Positions 15,862 through 23,908 of a stretch of DNA of 64,000 nucleotides are shown one piece after another. The translations under genes were made by a program, and so were the position numbers. A model generated the notes under the pieces. The model ran no database searches and had not been told where the DNA came from. It saw only the letters and a list, made by a program, of their open reading frames with translations. The stretch spans positions 1 through 64,000 of the forward strand of contig CAVNZM010000021.1 of assembly GCA_963693365.1 (NCBI GenBank), read 5' to 3'. This DNA is from Amoebidium appalachense. Lineage: Eukaryota; Ichthyosporea. The stretch's first letter is position 1. Every line of letters starts with the position of its first letter.

Positions 15862-17712
15862 ATGAGTAGGGGGCAGCAGAACATTCAGCGCGAGCTGAAT
15901 GCCCTTTCACGACCTTCACCAACGGAACTGGACGAAGCGCGCTACGATAGCATCGCCCTGTGCAACGCTGGCACACCCGCGCCTCTACTAACACAGGACA
16001 CCAACCTGGGAATCCGGAAGTCCTGTTCACTGGAGCATATGACTGTTCACGACGTCTATACTGTAGCGCCTTCAACAAACACCATGCAGTTGCGCCTCGA
16101 GTTTGGTGGGGATGTCGTGACAAGAAAGATCAAACTGGACAATGGGGCATACACCACCACAGAGCTCGCCAAGCTACTGCAGCTTACTTTGAACCGTAAC
16201 AAACCGGAAATCAAGACGGGGAAAAAGTTGGGCTACTTTTCACCCACGGTTGTTGGGCACGGCCTTGCACTCAGCAGTAGCGCAGTAGCAGGGAACACAC
16301 CGTCGTATGTTCGTTATGACATTGACGGACCCATGGCACTCGTTTCCCAACTTCTCCGAATGCAGGCACAAGACCCGGGTTCCATACTTGTGGTCACTGG
16401 TCTTGCTGAGGTCACCACCTCAACGGGCGTGGCTGGCGTGCCGGAGAAAACTGCGTCTGCCGTGGTGTACCGGTTTACCCAAGAGACCATTCAGGACGTC
16501 GAGGTTGTTGACGCGCCGGGCCGCTCGATTCTGATCTTTCCAAACAAGACAACCTGTGGCACCAGAATGCCCTTCTATGAAGCCGACGCAGTTCTTGAGA
16601 AACAGAGTTTGGAGAGCGGTGTGATGCCAGGTAACAATGGTCCCTACATGTACGACTTCTTGTATGTGGTGAAAGAAAGTGACCCCGTCCCCGATAGAAT
16701 GTTTAAGTGGGCAGCCTGGCCGACAGGGGTGTGGCTGGCGCTGCAGATGGCTTTGGCGATCGCCGAGTCGGACAATCTGCTTGTCAGAGCGCTGTTCTAC
16801 AAGGTCGACTCAAAACGATTTATCCGTGTCGTTGTCAGCACGGCTAATTATCAAGATTCAGTGACCACGGTCAATTTTGGAGAGCCGGGGGCGGACCCTT
16901 TTATCCAGGAAAATTACGAGGTAGACACCGGAACGTTATTCAAGTTTCCTTTCCCTTCCCCTGGCGATTTCCGCCCCAATGTTTTTAAACCAGACAATTT
17001 AGCGCCAGTGTTTACAGAGGACCCCCTTAGTGACACCATAAACATGGTACCGTATTACTTCTCCGTGCGAACTGTCACACAGCTTGCGGATGCCATCAGC
17101 ACTATTGCCCCCCCGCCACCACCTCCTTTCGCCGCCGAAATATGGGAGCGGCTTGACAGCTTCGACCTCTTGATGATCGAGACCATAGAACTGGCCGCAG
17201 CATACCCACAGGTTTTCCCCCGTGAGGAACCTGCCGAGAACGACCGGTTTTCCTGGTTCAGGCTCCTGTTCAATATCCAGAAGGACCCCCATAACTACGC
17301 CTACACGTTGCGCGGACGCATCGTGATATCGTCAAGACCCTTTTTTGCGTATCTACAATGCCAGCATGCGGCTGTACTATTCGCTCCTCTGCAGCACCTG
17401 ACAGCATCACGTTCTGGTTCTCCGGCCCTGCAGCCCGTTCTCTGGGGCTTCAGAACAACGTGCCCAGTCAGAACCCATTTGCCGATCGCCCTGTGCTCTT
17501 GGTCCCTCGCCGGGGGGCAGCAGGGCGTGGTATCGCCCGGGCCGTATGGGCACGCAACAAGCATGCTGCAAGGCATCCCGTACACCCGCGACACACCGCC
17601 CAAGCGGCTGTTTGTGCACCTAGACATCAACAACACCCGGGTCAAGGGTAACGTGCAGGGGTTGCGCGCACTGGCCGTGGTGCCGACACAGAAGGCGGTT
17701 AACGACGTTTAA
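15862..17712 (+). CDS. Candidate virion structural protein, C-terminus beyond an in-frame stop
   Basis: This is a 616-residue frame. The protein is rich in beta-type sequence with many short hydrophobic strands and no signal peptide, which suits a capsid, penton or minor virion protein. I do not recognise the family with certainty. Two oddities exist. Around 17345-17500 a neighbouring frame (PDSITFWFSGPAARSLGLQN) looks more protein-like than the main one, suggesting compensating indels. After the TAA at 17710-17712 the same frame continues with MPIYTSLVGCGSISTVGVSI and EDEYGTPITG to a TGA at 17857-17859, which reads like a natural C-terminal beta domain. So the stop may be a mutation, an error or a readthrough site. 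Confidence 0.65.
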   Translation: MSRGQQNIQRELNALSRPSPTELDEARYDSIALCNAGTPAPLLTQDTNLGIRKSCSLEHMTVHDVYTVAPSTNTMQLRLEFGGDVVTRKIKLDNGAYTTTELAKLLQLTLNRNKPEIKTGKKLGYFSPTVVGHGLALSSSAVAGNTPSYVRYDIDGPMALVSQLLRMQAQDPGSILVVTGLAEVTTSTGVAGVPEKTASAVVYRFTQETIQDVEVVDAPGRSILIFPNKTTCGTRMPFYEADAVLEKQSLESGVMPGNNGPYMYDFLYVVKESDPVPDRMFKWAAWPTGVWLALQMALAIAESDNLLVRALFYKVDSKRFIRVVVSTANYQDSVTTVNFGEPGADPFIQENYEVDTGTLFKFPFPSPGDFRPNVFKPDNLAPVFTEDPLSDTINMVPYYFSVRTVTQLADAISTIAPPPPPPFAAEIWERLDSFDLLMIETIELAAAYPQVFPREEPAENDRFSWFRLLFNIQKDPHNYAYTLRGRIVISSRPFFAYLQCQHAAVLFAPLQHLTASRSGSPALQPVLWGFRTTCPVRTHLPIALCSWSLAGGQQGVVSPGPYGHATSMLQGIPYTRDTPPKRLFVHLDINNTRVKGNVQGLRALAVVPTQKAVNDV

Positions 17713-17855
17713 GAGCCGGTCATGCCGATCTACACGTCGTTGGTGGGCTGTGGTTCCATTAGCACCGTCGGAGTGTCGATCGAGGACGAGTACGGCACAC
17801 CCATAACAGGGGAGAGTCATGCTGCGGTTAAAATAAAGTCTGTGCCAACGATCAC

Positions 17856-18815
17856 ATGATGCGTCTAGTGATATCGGCCATGCTGTGCGCGTCCACGGCG
17901 CAGTGCAAGAGGTCGCAGTGCCCGGCCGGGTCCGCGCTCCTGTTCTATCGCACGTTCAAAAACGTCGCGGACGGACCCTACGCCGTCGAGTTGTTGCGAA
18001 AGGACGTGCCCAACGTGACCATGGGGACCGGCGATGCCAGGAACATGATGGCACACCAGGGCAGCCTGCGCATGAAACTCCCGGCCGGCTGTGTCGGCAC
18101 CCAGGAGTGCTCGTTCCAGTGGAAGGTGGGCCTGGACCGGACTTTGGAGGCCATGTACGCATACAGCGTCAAGTTCGAAAGCACGTACGACTTTGCCAAG
18201 GGCGGCAAGCTGCCTGGGCTGTGCGGCAACACGTGCCCGACGGGCGGCCGCGACTCATCGATGGGCTTCAGCGCGCGCAACATGTGGCGCACGAACGGCG
18301 AGCTCGTGAGCTACCTGTACCTGCACGGCAGGAAGGAGAGAATGGGGCGGGATGTGGTGTGGATGAACGCCACGAGCGGCAAACCGCTGCGGCTGCCCAC
18401 GGACAGGTGGGTGTTCCTTTATTTCTGGGTGCGACTGAACACGATCGGCAAGAACGATGGGCGGCTGGTTGGCTTCTATAACGGCGAGGTCGCCGTCAAC
18501 ATCAAGATCGACTGGCGCAGGAGCGACGACGTGTTCATCGACACGTTCTACTTTTCCAACTTTTACGGGGGCGGGGACAGGAGCTGGGCGCCGGACAGGG
18601 ACATGTACATCCGGTTCAATGACCTCCAGGTGTGCACACGGGACGGATTTGGATGGCTGAAGCACTACCAGGCGCCCCCCAAAAGCAACACCACGGCGGC
18701 AGAGGAGGTCGGGAAGGACGTTGTGTCACAGACAGTGCCGGGCCTGCCAGGGCTCACGAAGCCAGCCCCCGCACGGCCATACGGGGCGTGCGTAATCCCC
18801 ACCCCCGAGCCCTAG
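17856..18815 (+). CDS. Secreted polysaccharide lyase, PL14 (alginate-lyase) type
   Basis: This is a 319-residue frame with an N-terminal signal peptide (MMRLVISAMLCASTAQC). The PL14-like pattern of chlorovirus alginate or glucuronate lyases is visible: the GGKLPGL motif at residues 116-122, FSARNMWR at 138-145 followed by LVSYLYLHG, and a jelly-roll-type beta pattern ending with YIRFNDLQVCTRD. Several cysteines suggest disulphides. The Pro-rich tail (about 270-319) is unrelated linker. Such enzymes cleave uronic-acid polysaccharides by beta-elimination and help chloroviruses breach or leave algal walls, so this gene hints at an algal or polysaccharide-coated host. It starts on the last bases of the readthrough region of the previous gene (ATGATG). 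Confidence 0.75.
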   Translation: MMRLVISAMLCASTAQCKRSQCPAGSALLFYRTFKNVADGPYAVELLRKDVPNVTMGTGDARNMMAHQGSLRMKLPAGCVGTQECSFQWKVGLDRTLEAMYAYSVKFESTYDFAKGGKLPGLCGNTCPTGGRDSSMGFSARNMWRTNGELVSYLYLHGRKERMGRDVVWMNATSGKPLRLPTDRWVFLYFWVRLNTIGKNDGRLVGFYNGEVAVNIKIDWRRSDDVFIDTFYFSNFYGGGDRSWAPDRDMYIRFNDLQVCTRDGFGWLKHYQAPPKSNTTAAEEVGKDVVSQTVPGLPGLTKPAPARPYGACVIPTPEP

Positions 18816-18816
18816 T

Positions 18817-19357
18817 TTAGTCGACGCGAAAAGGTTTGTACTTCTTGAATGCCGTGCTGCGCCCATTGACGTAAAGGGAGTCCGGCTGCCGCAGCACGAC
18901 ACCCTCGCCCCCCGCGCCGGTGATGCGACGGAACATCCTGTAGAGCTCGGCGCTGTTCTTAACACGTGTATGCCGAACCGCGCGAATAGTCTTTGCTTTG
19001 AGTCGCGACAGCGCCCTTATGCGTTTAGCAAACGAAACCCCCTATTGCCGGGAGGTCAAAGACCATAAAGCGCACCTTCGGCCACCATTTGTTTTGCATG
19101 TTTCGAACTATGCCGACAATCCGCGGCCGCGTCCCGTAGCCCGCAAACAGCTCGCCGTCAAGGACGCGTTTGGGAAACCCCCTCGTAAACCAGGTAGGGG
19201 CGGGGATGCGTGTACCATGGCGAGTCCAAAGAGTGCGGCCGTCCCACACGCAGCGGAGGCCGTCGTACTTCTCCGACGCGTACCAACCTGCCATATCCTC
19301 CAACGGTCGGCTGTGGCTGTCTGTTCGCAGTCGGCGGCCCAGCATTGGCTTCATCAC
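18817..19357 (-). pseudogene. ATP-dependent DNA ligase, adenylation domain, split by a frameshift
   Basis: The N-terminal part (19025-19357) begins MMKPMLGRR and carries ligase motif I as SEKYDGLRCVWDG, with nucleotidyl-accepting Lys at residue 30. A motif III-like segment (VRFMVFDLP) follows. The frame then stops at 19025, but the next 200 bases in another frame continue with motif IV (GGEGVVLR) and motif V (FKKYKPF), ending at a TAA at 18817. The shift falls at a run of five G near 19040, so one base is gained there by mutation or error. The total is only about 180 residues and there is no obvious OB-fold domain, unlike most viral ligases. It would seal nicks in DNA if intact. It converges on the lyase gene. 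Confidence 0.75.
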
Positions 19358-19367
19358 TGACAGGGCG

Positions 19368-20084
19368 CTACAAAGCCGTGACTGTCCTGACCGAACGGCT
19401 GTGAATGTGCTGTTCCAGCATGCGGCAAGTCTCTGTGAGTGCGGGATAGAAGGCGTCCTGAAGGTGCTCGGTCATTACACGTTTGCGGTTGGACTTTCGG
19501 CACAATAGAAGAGCTTCGGTAAGCACACACTCCGTGAACGACTGGATTATGCAGGCGCACGCGATTCCGCTGATAACACTGACCCGCCACTTCACGGTAG
19601 GGTCAAGGGCCAGGAGGGTGTTCCGAAATCGTGAAGGGGGGAACACCAGCTTACATCTACGTGTGATGGTGGTACGCGTACCGACCGAAAGGTTGTTGTC
19701 CTCGTAGAGTGCGAGGCTCTCCTGGATGCGCGACAACATCCCCCGCACCACACTGTCCGACAGGAACACGCGTGCGGCACCGACTACATGCCGAAGCTTC
19801 ACGGTTACGTGGCGTGCGTCACCCAGCATGTGGACAATACACATTCCCAGTTTCTCCTGCAGGGCGGTCTGGAACATGTTGAGGTAGTCCAGCGCGTGCT
19901 TGTTTATCGCCAGGGTCGACATGCGTTTCAGCAGGCGGTACGTGTAGGCATTGTAGGATTTGCACTTCTCCCGGGGAGAAAACGACTCCGGGGACGGAAA
20001 CGCGGTGTCGGGGTAGTAGCACGGTAGCACCTCGGGCAGGCAGTTCAGCACGCCGTTGTTCTGGGCAGGGCATGGTATCTCCAT
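19368..20084 (-). CDS. Histone doublet, H2B-like fused to H2A-like
   Basis: This is a 238-residue frame with two histone-fold regions in tandem. Residues about 39-125 follow the H2B pattern: a basic start, KSYNAYTYRLLKRM, then ALDYLNMFQTALQEKL, then TVKLRHVVGAARVFL. Residues about 142-215 follow the H2A pattern: RRCKLVFPPSRFRNTLL, then a long central helix with ECVLTEALLLC, then NRKRVMTEHLQDAF (matching the H2A KRI-x-P-x-HLQ-A motif). H2B-H2A fusions are known from Marseilleviridae and some other NCLDVs, where they form nucleosome-like particles. The acidic-patch glutamates of H2A are only partly kept. No H4-H3 partner was found in this window. The gene converges on the ligase gene, separated by about 10 bases. 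Confidence 0.8.
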   Translation of the reverse strand: MEIPCPAQNNGVLNCLPEVLPCYYPDTAFPSPESFSPREKCKSYNAYTYRLLKRMSTLAINKHALDYLNMFQTALQEKLGMCIVHMLGDARHVTVKLRHVVGAARVFLSDSVVRGMLSRIQESLALYEDNNLSVGTRTTITRRCKLVFPPSRFRNTLLALDPTVKWRVSVISGIACACIIQSFTECVLTEALLLCRKSNRKRVMTEHLQDAFYPALTETCRMLEQHIHSRSVRTVTAL

Positions 20085-20159
20085 GTTGGTGCGAGAGATT
20101 TATTTGTGGCCCACGTTCACGCCTCAGCCACGCAATCCGCCCGCTATGTAATGTTGTCA

Positions 20160-20603
20160 ATGAGACTCTACGCCGCAGAGAGGGAGGGCTACACGAGGGA
20201 CGTGCTTCGCACACGGACGTATGTGGACATCCCCGCCAACATTGTGGAAACACGGGACGATACATGCGCGAGGTACCCGCTGTGCACGCCCGAGACCATG
20301 GATGAGTGGCAGCAGTACAGATACTGTGGGGAGGGTGCTCATGAAACCGGCAGCCTTGCAATGGAGGTAGACATGTGGAGCGACATCCGCCGTCAGGAGG
20401 ACCTGGTGAACACGATGTCGGCAAGGCTCGGTGGCCCGTTCATCAGGTATCCCGTACAGGAAAGCATCTGCTCCTTCGGTAGCCCGTCACCCGACACCCC
20501 GCGCTGGTTTGCCGACCGTATGGACAGGTACATCAACCTGCCGTCCGAAGCTCCGGTTGGTCTTTATGTCTCACACCCCGAGATGCAATTGATCTTTCTT
20601 TAG
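20160..20603 (+). CDS. Hypothetical protein
   Basis: This is a frame of about 147 residues, MRLYAAEREGYTRDVLRTRT onward. Alternative starts are the ATG at 20151 and an earlier in-frame one at 20106. It is soluble and charged, with several prolines and Cys residues but no clear motif. It is divergent from the histone doublet, only about 75 bases away, so they share a promoter region; virion chromatin proteins are often organised this way, which is inference. An AATAAA signal follows at about 20633. Confidence 0.55.
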   Translation: MRLYAAEREGYTRDVLRTRTYVDIPANIVETRDDTCARYPLCTPETMDEWQQYRYCGEGAHETGSLAMEVDMWSDIRRQEDLVNTMSARLGGPFIRYPVQESICSFGSPSPDTPRWFADRMDRYINLPSEAPVGLYVSHPEMQLIFL

Positions 20604-20660
20604 CCTCCCCCGCCCGCAACCCAAAAACACGAATAAATATTTTCTATACCAAAAGGTAAA

Positions 20661-21077
20661 ATGGGTGAAACCAAGTCCAAGAAGAAGGTCGGTATCCGCA
20701 AGCAGTGGAAGCTCCTGTGCGAGTACGCCGTCGCCCACGACGGGGACATCGACAAGATGGGTCTTGACGACCCGCTCTTTGAAGGCGGACCCACAGTCGG
20801 ACAGTTCCTGTTGCGCCACTACCTGAACCGCTGCATCGCCCCGTTCATGAAGGCCCAGGCTAAGGCCCAGAAAGCCGAGGCCGAGTCTGCCTCTGCTGTC
20901 CCAGCAGCCCCCACCCCCCCAGCAACCGAGGAAGCGCCCCCTGCCCCCCCGACCAATGCGACACCCGACACCAGTGGGGAGAAGCGCCAGGCCCAGGCGG
21001 ACCCGCCCGGAGCACCTAAAAAAAAGGCCCGCAAGATAGCACCGAAACCACCAGCTGGCATAGTGGTTCATGCGTAA
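20661..21077 (+). CDS. Basic, Ala/Pro-rich protein (possible DNA-associated)
   Basis: This is a 138-residue frame with a good ATG context. Residues 1-60 are folded-looking (KKKVGIRKQWKLLCEYAVAH, later VGQFLLRHYLNRC). Residues 65-120 are a low-complexity Ala/Pro/Glu/Thr stretch. The end is lysine-rich (APKKKARKIAPKPP), resembling histone H1-type tails or a nuclear localisation signal. It lies close to the histone doublet. A role in DNA binding or condensation is plausible but unproven. Confidence 0.6.
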   Translation: MGETKSKKKVGIRKQWKLLCEYAVAHDGDIDKMGLDDPLFEGGPTVGQFLLRHYLNRCIAPFMKAQAKAQKAEAESASAVPAAPTPPATEEAPPAPPTNATPDTSGEKRQAQADPPGAPKKKARKIAPKPPAGIVVHA

Positions 21078-21169
21078 TCGTGTGAGAAGCGCCCGGTGGG
21101 TGACCAAAACATCAATAAACAACCAAACCCAACATGCCGAATCCATACAAACACACCTTGCCCAAAGGG

Positions 21170-21177
21170 TATAAATA
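21170..21177 (+). promoter_or_regulatory. TATA box (TATAAATA) of the VLTF2-like gene
   Basis: TATAAATA lies about 35 bases before the ATG at 21205, a typical short viral leader spacing. Confidence 0.6.
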
Positions 21178-21204
21178 ACCCTTTCGCACAGGGCAGTCCC
21201 CTCA

Positions 21205-21954
21205 ATGGCTCTCTACCCCGAGTACCCCAACCCAAGCCACATAGCCCCTCCTCTTCCCGACCAACGTGTATCACCGGGTACTGTGGTGTCCGTGAATCCC
21301 GTCAACCTGACTCAAAGCGTATGCCACTACTGCTGCCACCCTTTCACGGGGCCTCTGGTCGCAATACCAATACGATTCAAGGCGGAAAAGGAACTGTTTT
21401 ATTGTACACCCAACGTGTTTTGTTCTTTCGCGTGCGCCCGAGCGCATCTGAAGGTGATGCCTGGGTACGTCAAAGCCCGCGCCCCCTCTCTGCTGTCGAT
21501 GATGTATCGAAGAATGGGGGGCAGCTGGAAAACGTGGCCGAACCCCGCCCCTCCGCGGTCTGTGCTCAAGCTGTTTGGGGGCAACATGGACATCGAGGAG
21601 TTCCGTGCGGCGTCGCGGAAGGGGGCGCATGCCGTGCAGCTGTCGAGCTGCCCGTTCGTGCTGGAGGAGCTGTACGTCGTGTCCAGACACGCCATCAAGG
21701 AGGGGCCCAGGCGGCCCGCGCCGCTCCCCGCACCCCCCACGACAGACGGAGGCCAGCATCATGGGGTTCCTGACGGCACGGTGACGCAACTAAAAGGGGG
21801 ACACGTCAAGCATCCCAACGGGATTGACCTTGATGAGACCCCAGTTGTGGTCGGACGGCACACTGATGTACCGTGGGTCTCGCCAGAAGCTGCACTGTCT
21901 TGGAATCCACCTGTTTCTGGCTTTCACGCACGCCTTGTACCCACGCCTAGCTGA
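21205..21954 (+). CDS. VLTF2-like late transcription factor (FCS zinc finger)
   Basis: This is a 249-residue frame. The diagnostic region is a treble-clef or FCS-type zinc finger: Cys40-x2-Cys43 (with Cys44) in SVCHYCCHPF, a short strand region with VAIPIRF, then FCSFACARAH giving Cys73 and Cys77. This arrangement (C-x2-C, HPF, IP, FCS-x2-C-A) is characteristic of poxvirus A1L/VLTF2 relatives across the NCLDVs, which activate late genes. The C-terminal half is Pro-rich and variable. It overlaps the end of the next, leftward gene by 8 bases. The domain is recognised by pattern, with good confidence. Confidence 0.8.
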   Translation: MALYPEYPNPSHIAPPLPDQRVSPGTVVSVNPVNLTQSVCHYCCHPFTGPLVAIPIRFKAEKELFYCTPNVFCSFACARAHLKVMPGYVKARAPSLLSMMYRRMGGSWKTWPNPAPPRSVLKLFGGNMDIEEFRAASRKGAHAVQLSSCPFVLEELYVVSRHAIKEGPRRPAPLPAPPTTDGGQHHGVPDGTVTQLKGGHVKHPNGIDLDETPVVVGRHTDVPWVSPEAALSWNPPVSGFHARLVPTPS

Positions 21955-22459
21955 ACGTCCCCATGGCTGTCTGCGTCTGGTCGCTCGAGGCATTTGTCTC
22001 TGGAACAAATAAACCCAGTGGATTGACGCTTGGGGTTTCATAATGTGGCAGAATCCACGGGACCAGCAACCCCAACCCCTCCAGCGGCACAAACCCCCTC
22101 TTGAGAACCAGCCCCGATCCCAGGATTACGTGCACGTGGTCGCCCCTCGCCAGCGTGTTTGCGATTTCGAGAAGCTTGACGGTATCGAGCTCAAAGGCGG
22201 TGCCCTCGAAACGTTCGCTGACCCGCCGCAGGGCCTGGAGCGCGCGCAGCAGCAGGTCGTCCCCGTTAAGGTGTAGGTGTATCACGGACGGGCTGTTGAT
22301 GAACCGGTGGGTCTCCCAGCGGTACACGGCACTGCGGGCCATCTCGACGTACATGCGGCCTTCTAGGTGCGCCGGCAGACGTGCGGCACATCCGTGACTC
22401 CGGTAGAAGGCGACGGCAGCCTGGTAGGCCAGCGAGGTCTCAGAAGAGCGGAGTGTCAT
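21947..22459 (-). CDS. Hypothetical protein
   Basis: This is a 170-residue frame from the ATG at 22457-22459. It looks globular, alpha/beta, with a His-rich start region (SHGCAARLPAHLEGRM) and a hydrophobic patch near residues 125-145. No family is recognised. The start overlaps the end of the coiled-coil gene upstream by 20 bases, suggesting co-expression with the coiled-coil protein and packaging ATPase that precede it on the same strand. Confidence 0.6.
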   Translation of the reverse strand: MTLRSSETSLAYQAAVAFYRSHGCAARLPAHLEGRMYVEMARSAVYRWETHRFINSPSVIHLHLNGDDLLLRALQALRRVSERFEGTAFELDTVKLLEIANTLARGDHVHVILGSGLVLKRGFVPLEGLGLLVPWILPHYETPSVNPLGLFVPETNASSDQTQTAMGTFS

Positions 22460-23000
22460 CACTGAGCTTGGTCAGCAGCTCCTTGTACTTTATACGCGAC
22501 GGCGGCTGCGGCATGACCTTGGCGAGCTTGCTGTCGATGAGGGCCTCCAGCTGGCGGTCGCGCTCGCGCCTGCGCTGCTCGCGCTCCTCGCCCTGCTGGT
22601 CACGGGTGGCCTGCAGGGACGTGGTGTGCTTCTCGAGCATCTCGCGCTGCTGCTGCACCTGCTGCTCGAGGGCGGCGATGTGCTCGCGGGCCTTCTCGTA
22701 CTCCTCGAGGCGCTTGTCGAGCTTCTCGTAGTTGGTGCGTGCCTGCTCCCAGTACTCGGCCTTCATCTTCTCCATGCGGTCGGCAAGCTCGGTCTTGGAC
22801 ACGATCTGCTGCTCCAGCTTCTCCTGCGTCTCCTTGACCCAGCGCTCCAGCTCCTTGTTGCGGCGGTCGTACGCCTCGAGGTCGGTGTTCTTCTGCAGGA
22901 TGGCGCGGCGGTACTCCTCCTGGGCGGCCTTGAACTCCTCCTGTGCGGCCTCGAACTTCTTCTCCATCATCTTGGCATCCAGTATAGCCCCGATGTCCAT
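22440..23000 (-). CDS. Long coiled-coil protein
   Basis: This is a 186-residue frame from the ATG at 22998-23000 (MDIGAILDAKMMEKKFEAAQ). Nearly the whole chain is charged heptad-type helix rich in Glu, Gln, Lys and Arg (about residues 8-150), including the direct repeat FEAAQEEFKAAQEEY. Only the last 30 residues (PQPPSRIKYKELLTK) leave the helix. It is likely a structural or scaffolding protein that forms oligomers. It starts 35 bases after the packaging ATPase gene in the same direction. Confidence 0.75.
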   Translation of the reverse strand: MDIGAILDAKMMEKKFEAAQEEFKAAQEEYRRAILQKNTDLEAYDRRNKELERWVKETQEKLEQQIVSKTELADRMEKMKAEYWEQARTNYEKLDKRLEEYEKAREHIAALEQQVQQQREMLEKHTTSLQATRDQQGEEREQRRRERDRQLEALIDSKLAKVMPQPPSRIKYKELLTKLSDDTPLF

Positions 23001-23034
23001 TGGTAGGGGACACAGAAAATAAAAGTGCACGTTT

Positions 23035-23739
23035 TCAATCCTCGTTGCCGTACGACTGGAACTTCCTGTCGCCCGCCCGGAAGCGGATGGAGGGCTCGGC
23101 CCGCCAGTAGTAGAGCTTGTCCTCGGGACGATTTGACTTGTGGGTGCGGTCCAGGACCAGGATGCCGTAGTTCTGGGTGTACTCGTTCAGCAGCTCGTTG
23201 AACTCCTTGAAGGACTCGATGAAGCCGAAGAAGCTCTCCCAGAGCTTCCGGCGTTCCAGCTGGCTGTCCTCGGCGAACACGAAGAGACAGTTGATGTTGT
23301 TGCGGTACTCGGGCGGGATGCTCTTTGCGTACTGGATGCTCATGAGGTAGAACCAGTTGAAGTGGCGGCCGTTGAAGAAGATCTGGCGGATGGTGGGGTC
23401 GTTCTTGAGCTGCTTGTCGTAGATGACGTCCTCGGCAATGCAGAAGATGTTTGGGGAGGTGCGCTTGGTCCAGCCCTTGACCCTGTCCTTCTGGCGCTCA
23501 TAGAGCTGGCGCAGCTCGGTGGGGCGGAACTCGTTGTAGATGAACGCCTTGTTGAGGTAGCGGCCCCAGAACTGGTTGCCGTCCTCGGTGGCGCTCATGG
23601 CGATGCCGGCACTGAGGTACTTGCGCTTGTGGTAGAGGACGTTCGCCATGGCGATGCTCTTGCCGCTGCCGCGGGGCCCGACAAAGACGCACACGGCCTC
23701 GGGGGGGATGGTGTTCGGATAGAACGGCTGGAGCTTCAT
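23035..23739 (-). CDS. A32-type genome packaging ATPase
   Basis: This is a 234-residue frame from the ATG at 23737-23739. The Walker A motif GPRGSGKS is at residues 21-28, preceded by the hydrophobic strand AVCVFV. A hydrophobic-acidic Walker B candidate lies in the central region (FCIAEDVIYD), and NCLFVFAEDSQLERR follows. Size and layout match the FtsK/HerA-related A32 packaging ATPases that pump DNA into NCLDV capsids, one of the lineage's hallmark genes. The frame is open upstream, but residues before this Met add no domain. A fragment resembling its Walker A region lies at 24770-24812. Confidence 0.9.
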   Translation of the reverse strand: MKLQPFYPNTIPPEAVCVFVGPRGSGKSIAMANVLYHKRKYLSAGIAMSATEDGNQFWGRYLNKAFIYNEFRPTELRQLYERQKDRVKGWTKRTSPNIFCIAEDVIYDKQLKNDPTIRQIFFNGRHFNWFYLMSIQYAKSIPPEYRNNINCLFVFAEDSQLERRKLWESFFGFIESFKEFNELLNEYTQNYGILVLDRTHKSNRPEDKLYYWRAEPSIRFRAGDRKFQSYGNED

Positions 23740-23848
23740 GTCTGCAGTAGGGCGAGAAATCATCTGGGCGGGGCACCGGCAAGCAAACTGGCCCAATGCA
23801 TATCAAACTGGCCATATGCATGACGAAGAACAATAAGCTCAACAACAA

Positions 23849-23874
23849 CCCCCCCCCCCCCCCCCCCCCCCCCC
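23849..23874. repeat. 26-C homopolymer
   Basis: An uninterrupted run of 26 C lies between the packaging ATPase and the next leftward gene. It is followed by two copies of a CCCCTACTCCCCACCAGCCG-type sequence (23879-23928) that form the end of the neighbouring coding frame. Confidence 0.9.
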
Positions 23875-23908
23875 AATTCCCCTACTCCCCACCAGCCGCC
23901 CGATTCCC

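Noticed and set aside
22626-23823. Forward leucine-rich frames opposite the coiled-coil and ATPase genes
   Set aside because: They are shadows of the leftward coiled-coil and packaging ATPase genes, with no motifs of their own.
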